Assembly: GCF_011355085.1 (NCBI RefSeq) | Contig: NZ_VXCP01000012.1 | Coordinates: 1-38,565 of the forward strand | Direction: 5' to 3' | DNA: 38,565 nt | Source: Pseudomonas akapageensis | Lineage (GTDB): Bacteria; Pseudomonadota; Gammaproteobacteria; Pseudomonadales; Pseudomonadaceae | In this document: piece after piece, positions 7,948 through 15,912 of the stretch | How positions within the stretch are numbered: the stretch's first letter is position 1 | How the letters are laid out: each line of letters opens with the position of its first letter | Position numbers and translations under genes: made by a program | The notes under the pieces: model-generated | Seen by the model: the letters and a program-made list of their open reading frames with translations, nothing else | What the model was told of the DNA's origin: nothing | Database searches by the model: none

Positions 7948-8823
7948 TTACGTAGACCGGCTTCCTGCTGCCAGATGCTCAAGCACCCACTCGCTGAAGC
8001 TGCGCGCCAGTGGGTCGTTCTCGCTGTCTCGATGGGTCAGCAAGGCCCAGTTGGGGCCGCGAATGGTCTTCTCGACCAAGGGTTGCAACAGTCCATTGGC
8101 CCGGGCCTGCTGACTCAGCAATTCGCTGACCAGGGCGATACCCAGCCCGGTGCAGGCGGCGTCCAGCAGCAGGCCAGGATCGGAGAAGTTCAGCCCATGA
8201 TCCTGCTGGCCTACATCCAGGCCAGCTTCCACTGCCCAGTTGCTCCAGTCCATTTCCCGCTCGCCATGCAGGGTTGTGCGCTGTTCGCTGGGCACTGTCA
8301 GCAGACTCGGGTGGCAAGCCGGGTAGAGGCGGTCAGTGTGCAGCACCTTGAAGCTGTACTCGGCCTGGGCACTGGCGTCATCACGTATGGCGAGATCGAT
8401 ATTCTCACTGGCCATGTCCTCCGGTGCCGTATCGGTGGTGAATAACCAGAGATCCACTTTCGGATGCTGGCGACGGAAACTTTCCAGGCGTGGCAGCAGC
8501 CAGTGACGGGCGAATGCTGGGGTGGTGTTGAGTACCAGTTGGTTGGGCTTGCGGTACTGCCCCAGGCGGCGAATCCCGACGGCAATTTGCTGCAGCAGGG
8601 ACTGGGTGGTGCTGAGCAGGTCGGCCCCGGCGTTGGTCAGGACAACGCTACGTCCGTTACGCAGGAACAGGGGTTGTTCAAGGTAGGCTTCGAGGGTTCG
8701 GATCTGCTGACTGATCGCCGACTGAGTGAGGTGCAACTCCGCTGCTGCCTTGTGAAAACTGCCCAGTCGGGCGGCGGCTTCGAAGCCGCGAAGGGTGTTT
8801 AGGGGCGGCCAGTGTTTGAGCAT
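7948..8823 (-). CDS. LysR-family regulator (GcvA-like), likely controls aguB and aguA
   Basis: A 291-residue LysR-type regulator. The N-terminal HTH (PPLNTLRGFEAAARLGSFHK, then ELHLTQSAISQQIRTLE) is of the GcvA subtype, followed by a full substrate-binding domain. It is divergent from aguB with 134 bp between start codons, the classic LysR arrangement. A homologous copy of this intergenic region, including a decayed copy of this gene's first codons, lies upstream of aguA at 24373-24554. This regulator is therefore the best candidate to control both agmatine genes. In P. aeruginosa the aguBA operon is instead controlled by the TetR protein AguR, so LysR control here would be a different arrangement. 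The inducer is inferred to be agmatine or N-carbamoylputrescine. Confidence 0.88.
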   Translation of the reverse strand: MLKHWPPLNTLRGFEAAARLGSFHKAAAELHLTQSAISQQIRTLEAYLEQPLFLRNGRSVVLTNAGADLLSTTQSLLQQIAVGIRRLGQYRKPNQLVLNTTPAFARHWLLPRLESFRRQHPKVDLWLFTTDTAPEDMASENIDLAIRDDASAQAEYSFKVLHTDRLYPACHPSLLTVPSEQRTTLHGEREMDWSNWAVEAGLDVGQQDHGLNFSDPGLLLDAACTGLGIALVSELLSQQARANGLLQPLVEKTIRGPNWALLTHRDSENDPLARSFSEWVLEHLAAGSRST

Positions 8824-8986
8824 TCTGATAAGTCCATCTAATCATAAGTGTACAAAATCTATCGTTTGTTTCGACTTTTTTCCAGACATAGCATGCATGC
8901 CATGACCGCTTGGGCGGTTTACATTGGCAACAATTACTTATTTGAAAGGTATTGGTCATGCAGCAGAGTGAAATTCGAAACGGCGG
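8805..8986. promoter_or_regulatory. Divergent LysR/aguB promoter block (copy A of a duplicated block)
   Basis: This stretch aligns without gaps to 24373-24554 upstream of aguA. From 8825 to 8957 I count 98 identities in 133 positions. The block covers the first codons of the LysR gene, the intergenic region, the aguB start and its first ~9 codons. The best-kept parts are caaaatctatcgtttgttt (8853-8871), holding a CAAA-N8-TTTG dyad, and tagcatgcatgccatgaccgc (8889-8909), holding the 10-bp palindrome gcatgcatgc. A third dyad, accgc...gcggt (8905-8918), is also retained in imperfect form in the other copy. The conserved dyads are the likely regulator sites. Confidence 0.8.
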
Positions 8987-9908
8987 TTTCCTGACCGTTG
9001 CCACAACCCAGATGCCCTGCACCTGGGACCTGAAACACAACCTCGATCAGGCCGAGCAGTTGGTGCGTGAGGCGGCTGCCAGGGGCGCCCAGGTCATCCT
9101 GCTGCAGGAGCTGTTTGCCACCCCGTATTTTTGCATCGAGCAAAGTTACAAGCACATGGCGCTGGCCGAGGAATATCAAGAGAGCGGGGTGCTCAAGCGC
9201 TTCGCCGCGCTGGCCAAGGAGCTGGGCGTGGTGCTGCCGCTGAGCTGGTTCGAGAAGGCTGGCAATGCCTACTTCAACTCGCTTAGCGTGGCCGATGCCG
9301 ATGGACGCCTGCTGGGTGTTTATCGCAAGACCCACATCCCCAACGCCATCGGTTATCAGGAGAAGGAATATTTCAGCCCCGGCGATACCGGCTTTCGTGT
9401 CTGGGACACCGCGTTTGGGCGCATGGGTCTGGGTATCTGCTGGGATCAGTGGTACCCCGAGACCGCACGCTGCCTGGCCTTGATGGGTGCCGAAGTCTTG
9501 CTGTTTCCCACCGCCATTGGCTCTGAACCTGGCTGTGCAGCCCGGGATTCACGTGACCATTGGCAAATGACCATGCGCGGTCATGCGGCGGCCAACATCC
9601 TGCCGGTCGTGGCGGCCAACCGCGTCGGCCGGGAAGTGGCGACCACCGATCCGGACCTGCAGATGATCTTCTACGGCTCGTCCTTCATTTGCGATCACCA
9701 CGGCAAGCTCCTCGCCGAGGCTGACCGCGACAGCACTGGCGTGCTGGTGCACAGCCTGGACCTGGCCGCCATACGGGAGGAGCGCCTGAGCTGGGGCATT
9801 TATCGCGACCGCCGTCCGGAGATGTACGGGCCGCTGTTGACCCAGGATGGGCGTCACACGAATGCTCGCTGGAGCACGGCAGAGGATGGCATTGCACGTT
9901 CGGCGTAG
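8958..9908 (+). CDS. aguB: N-carbamoylputrescine amidase
   Basis: A 316-residue cytoplasmic nitrilase-fold enzyme converting N-carbamoylputrescine to putrescine, CO2 and ammonia, the second step of the agmatine route. The Glu-Lys-Cys triad is visible: E51 in LLQELFATPYF, K124 in YRKTHIPN, and C161 in GLGICWDQWYPE. The motif IGYQEKEYFSPGDTGF and the C-terminal SWGIYRDRRPEMYGPL are typical of AguB. I chose ATG 8958 (AAAGGT 7 nt upstream). The first residues MQQSEIRNGG precede the usual AguB start and match those of AguA in this window (MQQNEIRNSG), because the promoter block was duplicated. The stop codon lies inside a REP element. Confidence 0.93.
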   Translation: MQQSEIRNGGFLTVATTQMPCTWDLKHNLDQAEQLVREAAARGAQVILLQELFATPYFCIEQSYKHMALAEEYQESGVLKRFAALAKELGVVLPLSWFEKAGNAYFNSLSVADADGRLLGVYRKTHIPNAIGYQEKEYFSPGDTGFRVWDTAFGRMGLGICWDQWYPETARCLALMGAEVLLFPTAIGSEPGCAARDSRDHWQMTMRGHAAANILPVVAANRVGREVATTDPDLQMIFYGSSFICDHHGKLLAEADRDSTGVLVHSLDLAAIREERLSWGIYRDRRPEMYGPLLTQDGRHTNARWSTAEDGIARSA

Positions 9909-10008
9909 CCGCTGCCGCAGGCTGCGCTCGACCGCAAAGCGGGCGCAGGTTTTCAAGATCGCAGAGGAGCCCTCGCGGGGCTCCAGCGCAGCCTGCGGCA
10001 GCGGCTAC
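9905..10008. repeat. REP pair between aguB and the GFA gene
   Basis: gtagccgctgccgcaggctg... (9905-9928) and its inverted copy (9985-10008) face each other. An inner dyad, ggagccc...ggggctcc (9966-9984), lies between them. The left arm includes the aguB stop codon (tag at 9906-9908). It sits between convergent genes and could act as a bidirectional transcript end. A related element lies at 38336-38441. Confidence 0.88.
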
Positions 10009-10064
10009 ACCGAGTGCGCGAGGCCTGTCCCTGTGCAATACACTGAAACTGCAGAACCTGCGAC

Positions 10065-10457
10065 CTACTTCTCAAATCGACCCGTGGCATCACGATCGCG
10101 CTCGTATCGTCTCGTGAGCGGAAAGGGTGGCAACCAGGATTCGCGCCGAATGATCCAGCTTTCATAGGTAGGCTTCAGTTGGTCAGGGGCATCCAGGGAT
10201 CCCAGGTTCACTTCGATTTCGTCGGCGCTGCGTGAGAAAACGGACGAGCCGCAGCGGGGACAGAAAAACCGTCCGGCGTAGTCGCGCGTTTCGCCATCGA
10301 TCGTCACAGCATCCTGAGGGAAGATCGCGGATGCGTGAAAAAGGGCGCCATGAAACTTGCGGCAGTCGAGGCAGTGACAAAGGCCGACCCGGTACGGACG
10401 TCCCGTTGCCTCGATTCGTACATTGCCACACAGGCAACCGCCGGTGAATCGGTCCAT
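10065..10457 (-). CDS. GFA family (glutathione-dependent formaldehyde-activating enzyme-like) zinc protein
   Basis: A 130-residue protein of the GFA/CENP-V fold. All expected zinc ligands are visible: C8-x-C10 (GCLCGNV), C27-x-C29-xx-C32 (LCHCLDCRKFHG) and C66-xx-C69 (FFCPRCGSSVF). Family members include the GSH-dependent formaldehyde-activating enzyme Gfa, but most are of unknown substrate, so the name is only a family label. The start at 10457 has AGGAGA shortly upstream. It lies 47 bp downstream of the VOC-family gene on the same strand, and the two are probably co-transcribed. It converges with aguB across a REP pair. Confidence 0.88.
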   Translation of the reverse strand: MDRFTGGCLCGNVRIEATGRPYRVGLCHCLDCRKFHGALFHASAIFPQDAVTIDGETRDYAGRFFCPRCGSSVFSRSADEIEVNLGSLDAPDQLKPTYESWIIRRESWLPPFPLTRRYERDRDATGRFEK

Positions 10458-10504
10458 GCTGTGTCTCCTCTGAAATCGAGCGGTCGGAATTGTCTACGCG
10501 CGGG

Positions 10505-10984
10505 TCACCCCTTCAAGGCTGCTTCGATCGCAGCAACGTCGATCTTCGTCATCCCCATCATGGCGTCGAACGCGCGCTTGGCCGCCGCTCGATCCGGGCT
10601 GGTGAAGGTGGCGGTCAAAACCCGAGGCGTGATCTGCCACGACAGTCCCCACTTGTCCTTGCACCAGCCGCAGGCACTTTCCTGGCCACCGTTTCCGACA
10701 ATCGCATTCCACAAGCGGTCCGTTTCAGCCTGGTCATCGGTCGCGACCTGGAACGAGAAAGCCTCGCTGTGCTTGAACGCCGGGCCCCCGTTCAACCCGA
10801 GACAAGGGATGCCCATCACGGTGAACTCGACCGTCAGGACATCGCCCTGCTTGCCGGACGGAAAGTCGCCAGGGGCGCGATGGACAGCGCCCACGGTGCT
10901 GTCCGGGAACGTCTTGGCGTAGAAGGTTGCAGCGTCCAGTGCGGTGCCGTCGTACCAGAGGCAAATGGTGTTCTTGCTGATCAT
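10505..10984 (-). CDS. VOC superfamily protein, PhnB-like
   Basis: A 159-residue protein of the vicinal-oxygen-chelate fold, PhnB/'3-demethylubiquinone methyltransferase-like' subgroup. It shows ICLWYDGTALDAATFYAKTF near the N-terminus, GPAFKHSEAFSFQV in the middle, CGWCKDKWGLSWQITP, and the C-terminal RAFDAMMGMTKIDVAAIEAA. The subgroup has no agreed enzyme activity. I chose ATG 10984 (GGAG 8 nt upstream, and the fold begins at once); an open frame extends 59 codons upstream but has no family similarity and runs into the LysR gene. It is followed by the GFA gene and may share its transcript. Confidence 0.87.
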   Translation of the reverse strand: MISKNTICLWYDGTALDAATFYAKTFPDSTVGAVHRAPGDFPSGKQGDVLTVEFTVMGIPCLGLNGGPAFKHSEAFSFQVATDDQAETDRLWNAIVGNGGQESACGWCKDKWGLSWQITPRVLTATFTSPDRAAAKRAFDAMMGMTKIDVAAIEAALKG

Positions 10985-11069
10985 CTTGATGCTCCAGAAT
11001 GGGGGCTGAAGGTTCATTCTAGTCGCGCATCCCGGTCGGGCCACTTCAGCAACGTGTCTGCATGCGTCG

Positions 11070-12005
11070 TCAGTCGCCCATCGACCCCAGGAGCCACTGG
11101 CGAAAAACCTCGGCACAGGCAGAGCGCTTGCGATGCTTGAGCGACACCAGGAACTCGCCATTGCCCGTCACGCATTGAAAGGGCGTGACCCGCTGCAGTT
11201 CGCCCTTGGCCAGCGCCTCGTCAGCCATGAATGTCCAGGCCAGGCCGATGCCCATGCCTTGCTGCACGGCCCGGTACGCCAATGTCAGCTGATTGAAGAC
11301 CGGGGCCTTGTCCCGTGGTGTGTAGTCGATGCCGAAGTGGCCGAACCATTGATGCCAGTCCAGGCATTGCCAGGCGCAGGTGTCGATCTGTACCAGGTTG
11401 GCGTGTGCCAATTGTTCCAGCGTTTCGATCCCCGAGACATCCAGTGAAGGATGCGCCACGGCATAGACGATTTCCGGCAGCAGGAAATCGCTGTCCAGCG
11501 AAGCCCATTCGCCAGAACCATAGAGAATGCCCAGGTCGAAATCATTGAGGCTGGCCTCATCGAACTCGTTGATCGCGTGTACGTGCACGGCGATTTCCGG
11601 GTACGCCTTGTTGAATTCGATCAGTTTCGGGAACAGCCAGAACTGGGCCAGGGCATGGGTCGCCAGCACCGAGACGGCGTTGGACTGATGGACATTGCGA
11701 ATGCGCGTGACGCTCTGGTACATCGTGGCGAGGAGCACGTTGACCGTCATCAGCAGTTCGTCCCCTGCGCTGGTCAGCTTGACACCCCGCGGTTTGCGCT
11801 CGAAGAGCGGGACGCCCATGGCGTCCTCGAGCTGGCGCATCTGTTTGCTCACGGCGCTCTGGGTGAGAAAGAGTTCGCCAGCGGCACCTGTGAAACTGGC
11901 GTGTCGTCCCACGGCCTCGAACGTGATCAGGGTCTCCAGTGGGGGCAGGGTACGCAGGTAACGGTTGATGAGGCTTCTCCTGGGGTGGTAACGATGTCGC
12001 GACAT
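11070..12005 (-). CDS. LysR-family regulator (GcvA-like), divergent from an EamA exporter
   Basis: A LysR-type regulator with an N-terminal HTH (LPPLETLITFEAVGRHASFT, ELFLTQSAVSKQMRQLE) and a complete effector domain; it is probably the activator of the facing EamA-family gene. The start is uncertain. ATG 12005 gives 311 residues but has no good Shine-Dalgarno and overlaps a LysR-type dyad (12003-12019). A strong AGGAGA lies 6 nt before an in-frame ATC at 11969, which would give 299 residues and the usual short lead before LPPL. A former ATG changed to ATC is a plausible reading. Confidence 0.87.
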   Translation of the reverse strand: MSRHRYHPRRSLINRYLRTLPPLETLITFEAVGRHASFTGAAGELFLTQSAVSKQMRQLEDAMGVPLFERKPRGVKLTSAGDELLMTVNVLLATMYQSVTRIRNVHQSNAVSVLATHALAQFWLFPKLIEFNKAYPEIAVHVHAINEFDEASLNDFDLGILYGSGEWASLDSDFLLPEIVYAVAHPSLDVSGIETLEQLAHANLVQIDTCAWQCLDWHQWFGHFGIDYTPRDKAPVFNQLTLAYRAVQQGMGIGLAWTFMADEALAKGELQRVTPFQCVTGNGEFLVSLKHRKRSACAEVFRQWLLGSMGD

Positions 12006-12019
12006 TCCGCACTGGAATG
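12003..12019. promoter_or_regulatory. LysR-type box (T-N11-A dyad) upstream of the EamA gene
   Basis: cattccgcactggaatg has perfect 6-bp arms around a 5-bp spacer and fits T-N11-A (ttccgcactggaa). It is 77 bp before the EamA start and about 34 bp before the ATC position favoured by the Shine-Dalgarno of the LysR gene. It is a candidate recognition site for that regulator. Confidence 0.5.
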
Positions 12020-12096
12020 GGTGGCCAACTTTTTATCGCAGGTGGCGCCTGTATACCATGGCTAGAATGTCGACAAAATAGCCTGCCAGAGCCGAG

Positions 12097-13041
12097 ATGA
12101 TGAACAGTGGGATTGTATTTGCGATGTTGGCGGGCGCCATCTGGGGTGGGGTGATTATCAGCCCTTCGTTGCTCCCGGAATTCAATGCCGTGCTGATCAG
12201 CAGTGTGCGGTTTGCCCTGTACGGGCTGTTCTCGCTCCTTGTGGCGTTGCCGATCGCGTCGCGCCTGCTGTCACGTTTGACACGCAGCGATGCCTTGATG
12301 TTGCTGCGTCTGTCATTGACCGGGAATGTCCTGAACTATGCGCTGCTGGGCGCTTCCGTGCAGTTGAGCGGGGTGACCGCGGCCGCCCTGATCAACGGCA
12401 TGATGCCGGTTGCCATTACCTTTCTGGGGCGTAGCGATGCAGGCTCGCTGCCCATGACGAAGCTCAAGCTGCCCCTGTTGATGGTATTCCTGGGCATCGT
12501 ATCGGTCAGTCTGGAACATTCCGGCGCGCGGGCGGCGAGCACCTCGCTGTCTTCCCAGTTGCTGGGGCTGGCCTGCGGGTTCAGTGGTGTGGTCTGCTGG
12601 TCGTGGTATGCCACCCACAATGCCCGTTATCTCAAGCAAAGCCATTTCAACAGCAGCGAATGGTCGACGCTGCTGGGCATCGTGACGGGCATTGTGGCGA
12701 TCGTGTTCGGCATCGTGGCCCTGTTGCTGTTCCCGAACCTGGTGCCCGCTCAGGTTGAAAGCAGCCGCTGGATGACATTTCTGTGGGTCTGCCTGTTCCT
12801 GGCGCTCTGTGGCTCGTGGGTTGCCAATGGACTCTGGAATGCCTGCTCGCGTCGAATGGCCACGTCCTTGAGTGGCCAGATGATCGTGTTCGAAACGTTG
12901 TTTGCCTGTGTATACGGATTTCTGTTCAGCCAGCGAGTGCCTGGCTTGATGGAAGTGGTGTCCATCGTGTTGCTGGTGGGCGGGGTCGTCTGGGCGGCGA
13001 GGCGTCATCGGGTGGTGCCGGTCAAGCACGCCGAACTCTAG
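12097..13041 (+). CDS. EamA/DMT superfamily transporter
   Basis: A 314-residue inner-membrane protein with about ten hydrophobic segments in two repeats, typical of the drug/metabolite transporter superfamily. The first helix holds FAMLAGAIWGGVIISPSLLP. The C-terminal repeat includes WSWYATHNARYLKQ and a last EamA helix pair (TLFACVYGFLFSQRVPGLME). Such proteins usually export amino acids or other metabolites; the substrate is not evident. It starts with two adjacent ATGs (12097, 12100). It is divergent from a LysR regulator that probably controls it, with a T-N11-A dyad between them. Confidence 0.87.
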   Translation: MMNSGIVFAMLAGAIWGGVIISPSLLPEFNAVLISSVRFALYGLFSLLVALPIASRLLSRLTRSDALMLLRLSLTGNVLNYALLGASVQLSGVTAAALINGMMPVAITFLGRSDAGSLPMTKLKLPLLMVFLGIVSVSLEHSGARAASTSLSSQLLGLACGFSGVVCWSWYATHNARYLKQSHFNSSEWSTLLGIVTGIVAIVFGIVALLLFPNLVPAQVESSRWMTFLWVCLFLALCGSWVANGLWNACSRRMATSLSGQMIVFETLFACVYGFLFSQRVPGLMEVVSIVLLVGGVVWAARRHRVVPVKHAEL

Positions 13042-13107
13042 CCGGGTGGCAGCGGTCACGACCACACTCAGTCCTGCACTATGCCGGACCGGGTCAAGTC
13101 GCTGGCA

Positions 13108-15558
13108 CTACTGCGCTGCCTTGAGCATCGGTTCAAGCTTGATGGTCAGCTTGTCGATCTGGCCTGTGAACTTGAACGGAACCTCGTAGCGATACTCCAC
13201 CAGCGCGACGCCGGAGCGCGTGTCCTGACCGATGTCGAAGGATTCGTCCTCGGGAAACGCGATTGGCGTGGTGTGTTCCATGGTATTGCTGGCTACCTCC
13301 TGACCGTCCACGGAGAGCACCCCGGTTCCACCCTTGCCCAGGCCCGGGCCCTCGGACTTGAAGTCGAAGACGATGGTGTGCTTGCCAGCGCCCAATTCAG
13401 GTCCTTCCCAGGTCGTGCGCTTGAGGTCGAGCAGGTTGTAGAGGAACACCGGCTTGCTTCGACCTATGCCCAGGTCGCCCTTGCTCAGGAAAAGCCCATA
13501 GCCGCCGAAGCGCCCGCCTTGAGTGACAATCATGCCTTCGGCGCCACCGTCGGGGATCTCGACCTCGGCCGTGATGGTATAGGACCTGTCCATGATATTC
13601 GGCGCACCGCTGGTTGGCACGCCGGTCAGTACTCCGGTATAGGTGAACAGCGTTCGTCCGGCTGTCAGGCTCGGGCGCGGCGTATCCCAACGCGCAAGCG
13701 TCGTGTTGTCGAGTGGCAGCACATCATGTTTCTGCGCCTCCAGATAGAAAATGGACTGCAGTTGCTGGAGCTTGTCCGGCATGCTGGTCGCCAGGTCGTT
13801 GGACTCGGTGGGATCTTCCATGACGTTGTAAAGCTCCCATTTGTAGCCGCTGATCACGTCGGGTGGCGGGGCATTGCTCAGTAACCACGGCAGCGTCGCC
13901 GGGGTCGTGCAGGCCACCCAGCCGTCGTGATAAATGGCGCGATTGCCCAGCATCTCGAAATACTGCGTGGTGTGCCGGGTAGGTGCGGTGGCGTTTGACG
14001 GGTCCCATGTGTAAGTCATGCTCACGCCATCCATGGGGCGCTGGGGAATACCGTTCAACGTATCCGGCACCGGGATGCCGGTCGCTTCGAGGATGGTCGG
14101 AGCAATGTCGATCACATGATGGAACTGGCGCCGGATGCCGCCCACGTCCTGGATGTGTCCGGGCCAGGCCATGGCCATGCCCTGAGCCGTCCCGCCAAAA
14201 TGCGACGCCACCTGTTTGACCCACTTGAACGGGGTATCCATCGCCCAGGCCCACGGGGCGGCAAAGTGCGGGAAGGTCCGGTCTGATCCCCAGAACTCAT
14301 ACCACAGGAACTGGTCCTTGACCGGTACGGCAACGCCATTGAAGGTGGTGAGTTCGTTCGGCGTGCCATCGAGCATGCCTTCCGCGCTGGCGCCGTTGTC
14401 ACCGGCGATGTAGATGATCAGGGTGTTATCGAGTTCGCCCAGGTCCTCGACCGCCTGAATGACGCGGCCGATTTCGTGATCGGTATACGCCAGGTACGCG
14501 CCGTAGACGTCAGCCTGCCTGATGAACAGCTTCTTCTGCTCCCAGCTGAGGGAATCCCACTGCGGCAGCTCCTTGGGCCACGGCGTCAGTGTCGCGTTCT
14601 CGGGCATGATTCCCAGCCGCTTCTGGTTGGCGAAGATGGTATCGCGCAGCTTGTTCCAGCCCTCGTCGAAGAGGTGCATGTCGCTGATTTTCTTGATCCA
14701 CTCCGGTGTCGGATGATGGGGGGCGTGAGTGCCGCCCGGTACGTAATAAACAAAGAACGGTTTGGCGGGCGCGATTTCCTTGAGCTGCTTGATGTGCTGG
14801 ATTGCCTCGTCGGCCATGGCCGTGGTCAGGTTCCAGCCCGGATTGCCCTCGAATGGGTAGATGGCTGTGGTATTGCGGAACAGGTTGGGTTGCCACTGGC
14901 TCGTGTCGCCGCCGACAAAGCCATAGAAGTACTCGAAGCCCAGACCGTTCGGCCACTGGTCGAAGGGGCCGGCCTGGGTCGCCTGATAAAAGGGCGTGTT
15001 GTGGTCCTTGCCGAACCATGAGGTCGCGTAGCCATTGCCCTTGAGGATGGCACCGAGGGTGCCGTTCTCCTTGCGGATGATCGAGTTGTAGCCCGGGAAC
15101 CCGGTAGCCGCTTCGCCCACTATCCCGAAGCCGGCCACATGATGGTTACGGCCCGTGATGAGCGCCGCTCGCGTGGGCGAGCAGAGCGCCGAGGAGTGAA
15201 AATTGGTGAAGCGCAGCCCCATGTTGGCGATGCGGTCCATCGCGGGTGTCGGCACGACACCACCGAAGGTGCCCGGTGCGCCGTACCCGCTATCGTCCGT
15301 CATGATGAGCAGTACATTAGGCGCCCCCTTGGGCGGTACGATGCGCGGAGCCCACCAGCCGGTTGACTCTGAAGCCTTTTCCTTGATCACCCCACCGAAT
15401 TTCGGATCGGGCGACGGAAGCTGTTGTCCGCTGATGGTGGTGGTGGCCCTGGGCGAACCCGGCTCACCGGTAACTTGCTGTGCGATGCACCCTGAGGAAA
15501 AGCAGGCAAAAGCGATACCTGAAACCGTCACGGAGACGACCAGTCTGATGGCTTTCAT
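13108..15558 (-). CDS. Large exported arylsulfatase (type I, formylglycine-dependent)
   Basis: An 816-residue sulfatase. The N-terminus is a signal sequence (MKAIRLVVSVTVSGIAFACF) with SSGC at 21-24, possibly a lipoprotein cleavage site although the -3 residue is not typical. The alkaline-phosphatase-like catalytic domain starts at NVLLIMTDDSGYG (~81-93). The formylglycine motif is C126-S-P-T-R130 in SSALCSPTRAALITGRN. Further metal-site residues appear in AGDNGASAEG. After about residue 620 a beta-rich C-terminal domain follows (TITAEVEIPDGGAEGMIVTQ, GVLSVDGQEVASN), lectin/laminin-G-like by appearance. It needs a cysteine-to-formylglycine maturase that is not in the window. I chose ATG 15558 (AGGAAG 8 nt upstream). 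The 354 bp upstream (15559-15912) hold no gene I can support. Confidence 0.92.
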   Translation of the reverse strand: MKAIRLVVSVTVSGIAFACFSSGCIAQQVTGEPGSPRATTTISGQQLPSPDPKFGGVIKEKASESTGWWAPRIVPPKGAPNVLLIMTDDSGYGAPGTFGGVVPTPAMDRIANMGLRFTNFHSSALCSPTRAALITGRNHHVAGFGIVGEAATGFPGYNSIIRKENGTLGAILKGNGYATSWFGKDHNTPFYQATQAGPFDQWPNGLGFEYFYGFVGGDTSQWQPNLFRNTTAIYPFEGNPGWNLTTAMADEAIQHIKQLKEIAPAKPFFVYYVPGGTHAPHHPTPEWIKKISDMHLFDEGWNKLRDTIFANQKRLGIMPENATLTPWPKELPQWDSLSWEQKKLFIRQADVYGAYLAYTDHEIGRVIQAVEDLGELDNTLIIYIAGDNGASAEGMLDGTPNELTTFNGVAVPVKDQFLWYEFWGSDRTFPHFAAPWAWAMDTPFKWVKQVASHFGGTAQGMAMAWPGHIQDVGGIRRQFHHVIDIAPTILEATGIPVPDTLNGIPQRPMDGVSMTYTWDPSNATAPTRHTTQYFEMLGNRAIYHDGWVACTTPATLPWLLSNAPPPDVISGYKWELYNVMEDPTESNDLATSMPDKLQQLQSIFYLEAQKHDVLPLDNTTLARWDTPRPSLTAGRTLFTYTGVLTGVPTSGAPNIMDRSYTITAEVEIPDGGAEGMIVTQGGRFGGYGLFLSKGDLGIGRSKPVFLYNLLDLKRTTWEGPELGAGKHTIVFDFKSEGPGLGKGGTGVLSVDGQEVASNTMEHTTPIAFPEDESFDIGQDTRSGVALVEYRYEVPFKFTGQIDKLTIKLEPMLKAAQ

Positions 15559-15912
15559 GCGAGCCACTTCCTGTTCGATAGGGGGTGTCGATCGACCTGA
15601 CTGCAACCTCCTCGATGTTCAGGCAAGCTTCTTGCTGCGCAGCTCCTGGCTGCAAGATCGCAAGCAAGCATTTTTTATGATAGTCACTTCTGAGGGCTGA
15701 GGTGCCAGATTGCATTTGGCGATTGAGGCCTGTCATGACGGACTGCAATCGACTGTGGATTCAACCGATCGATGCAACACCCTACCGAAGCGGTCAGGTG
15801 TTGCACTCAGTTTTTGCCGCCGCCAACCAATTAAAATCACCGGCCCAGCGCCGGCGTTTACGTTATCGTCACGCAGCGTACAGCTAGCCCGTCAGGCTCA
15901 TTGGCCTGGCTG

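Noticed and set aside
8891..8900. gcatgcatgc as an attachment or transposon end
   Set aside because: It occurs within both copies of a conserved promoter block and no mobile-element gene is near; a regulator site is simpler.
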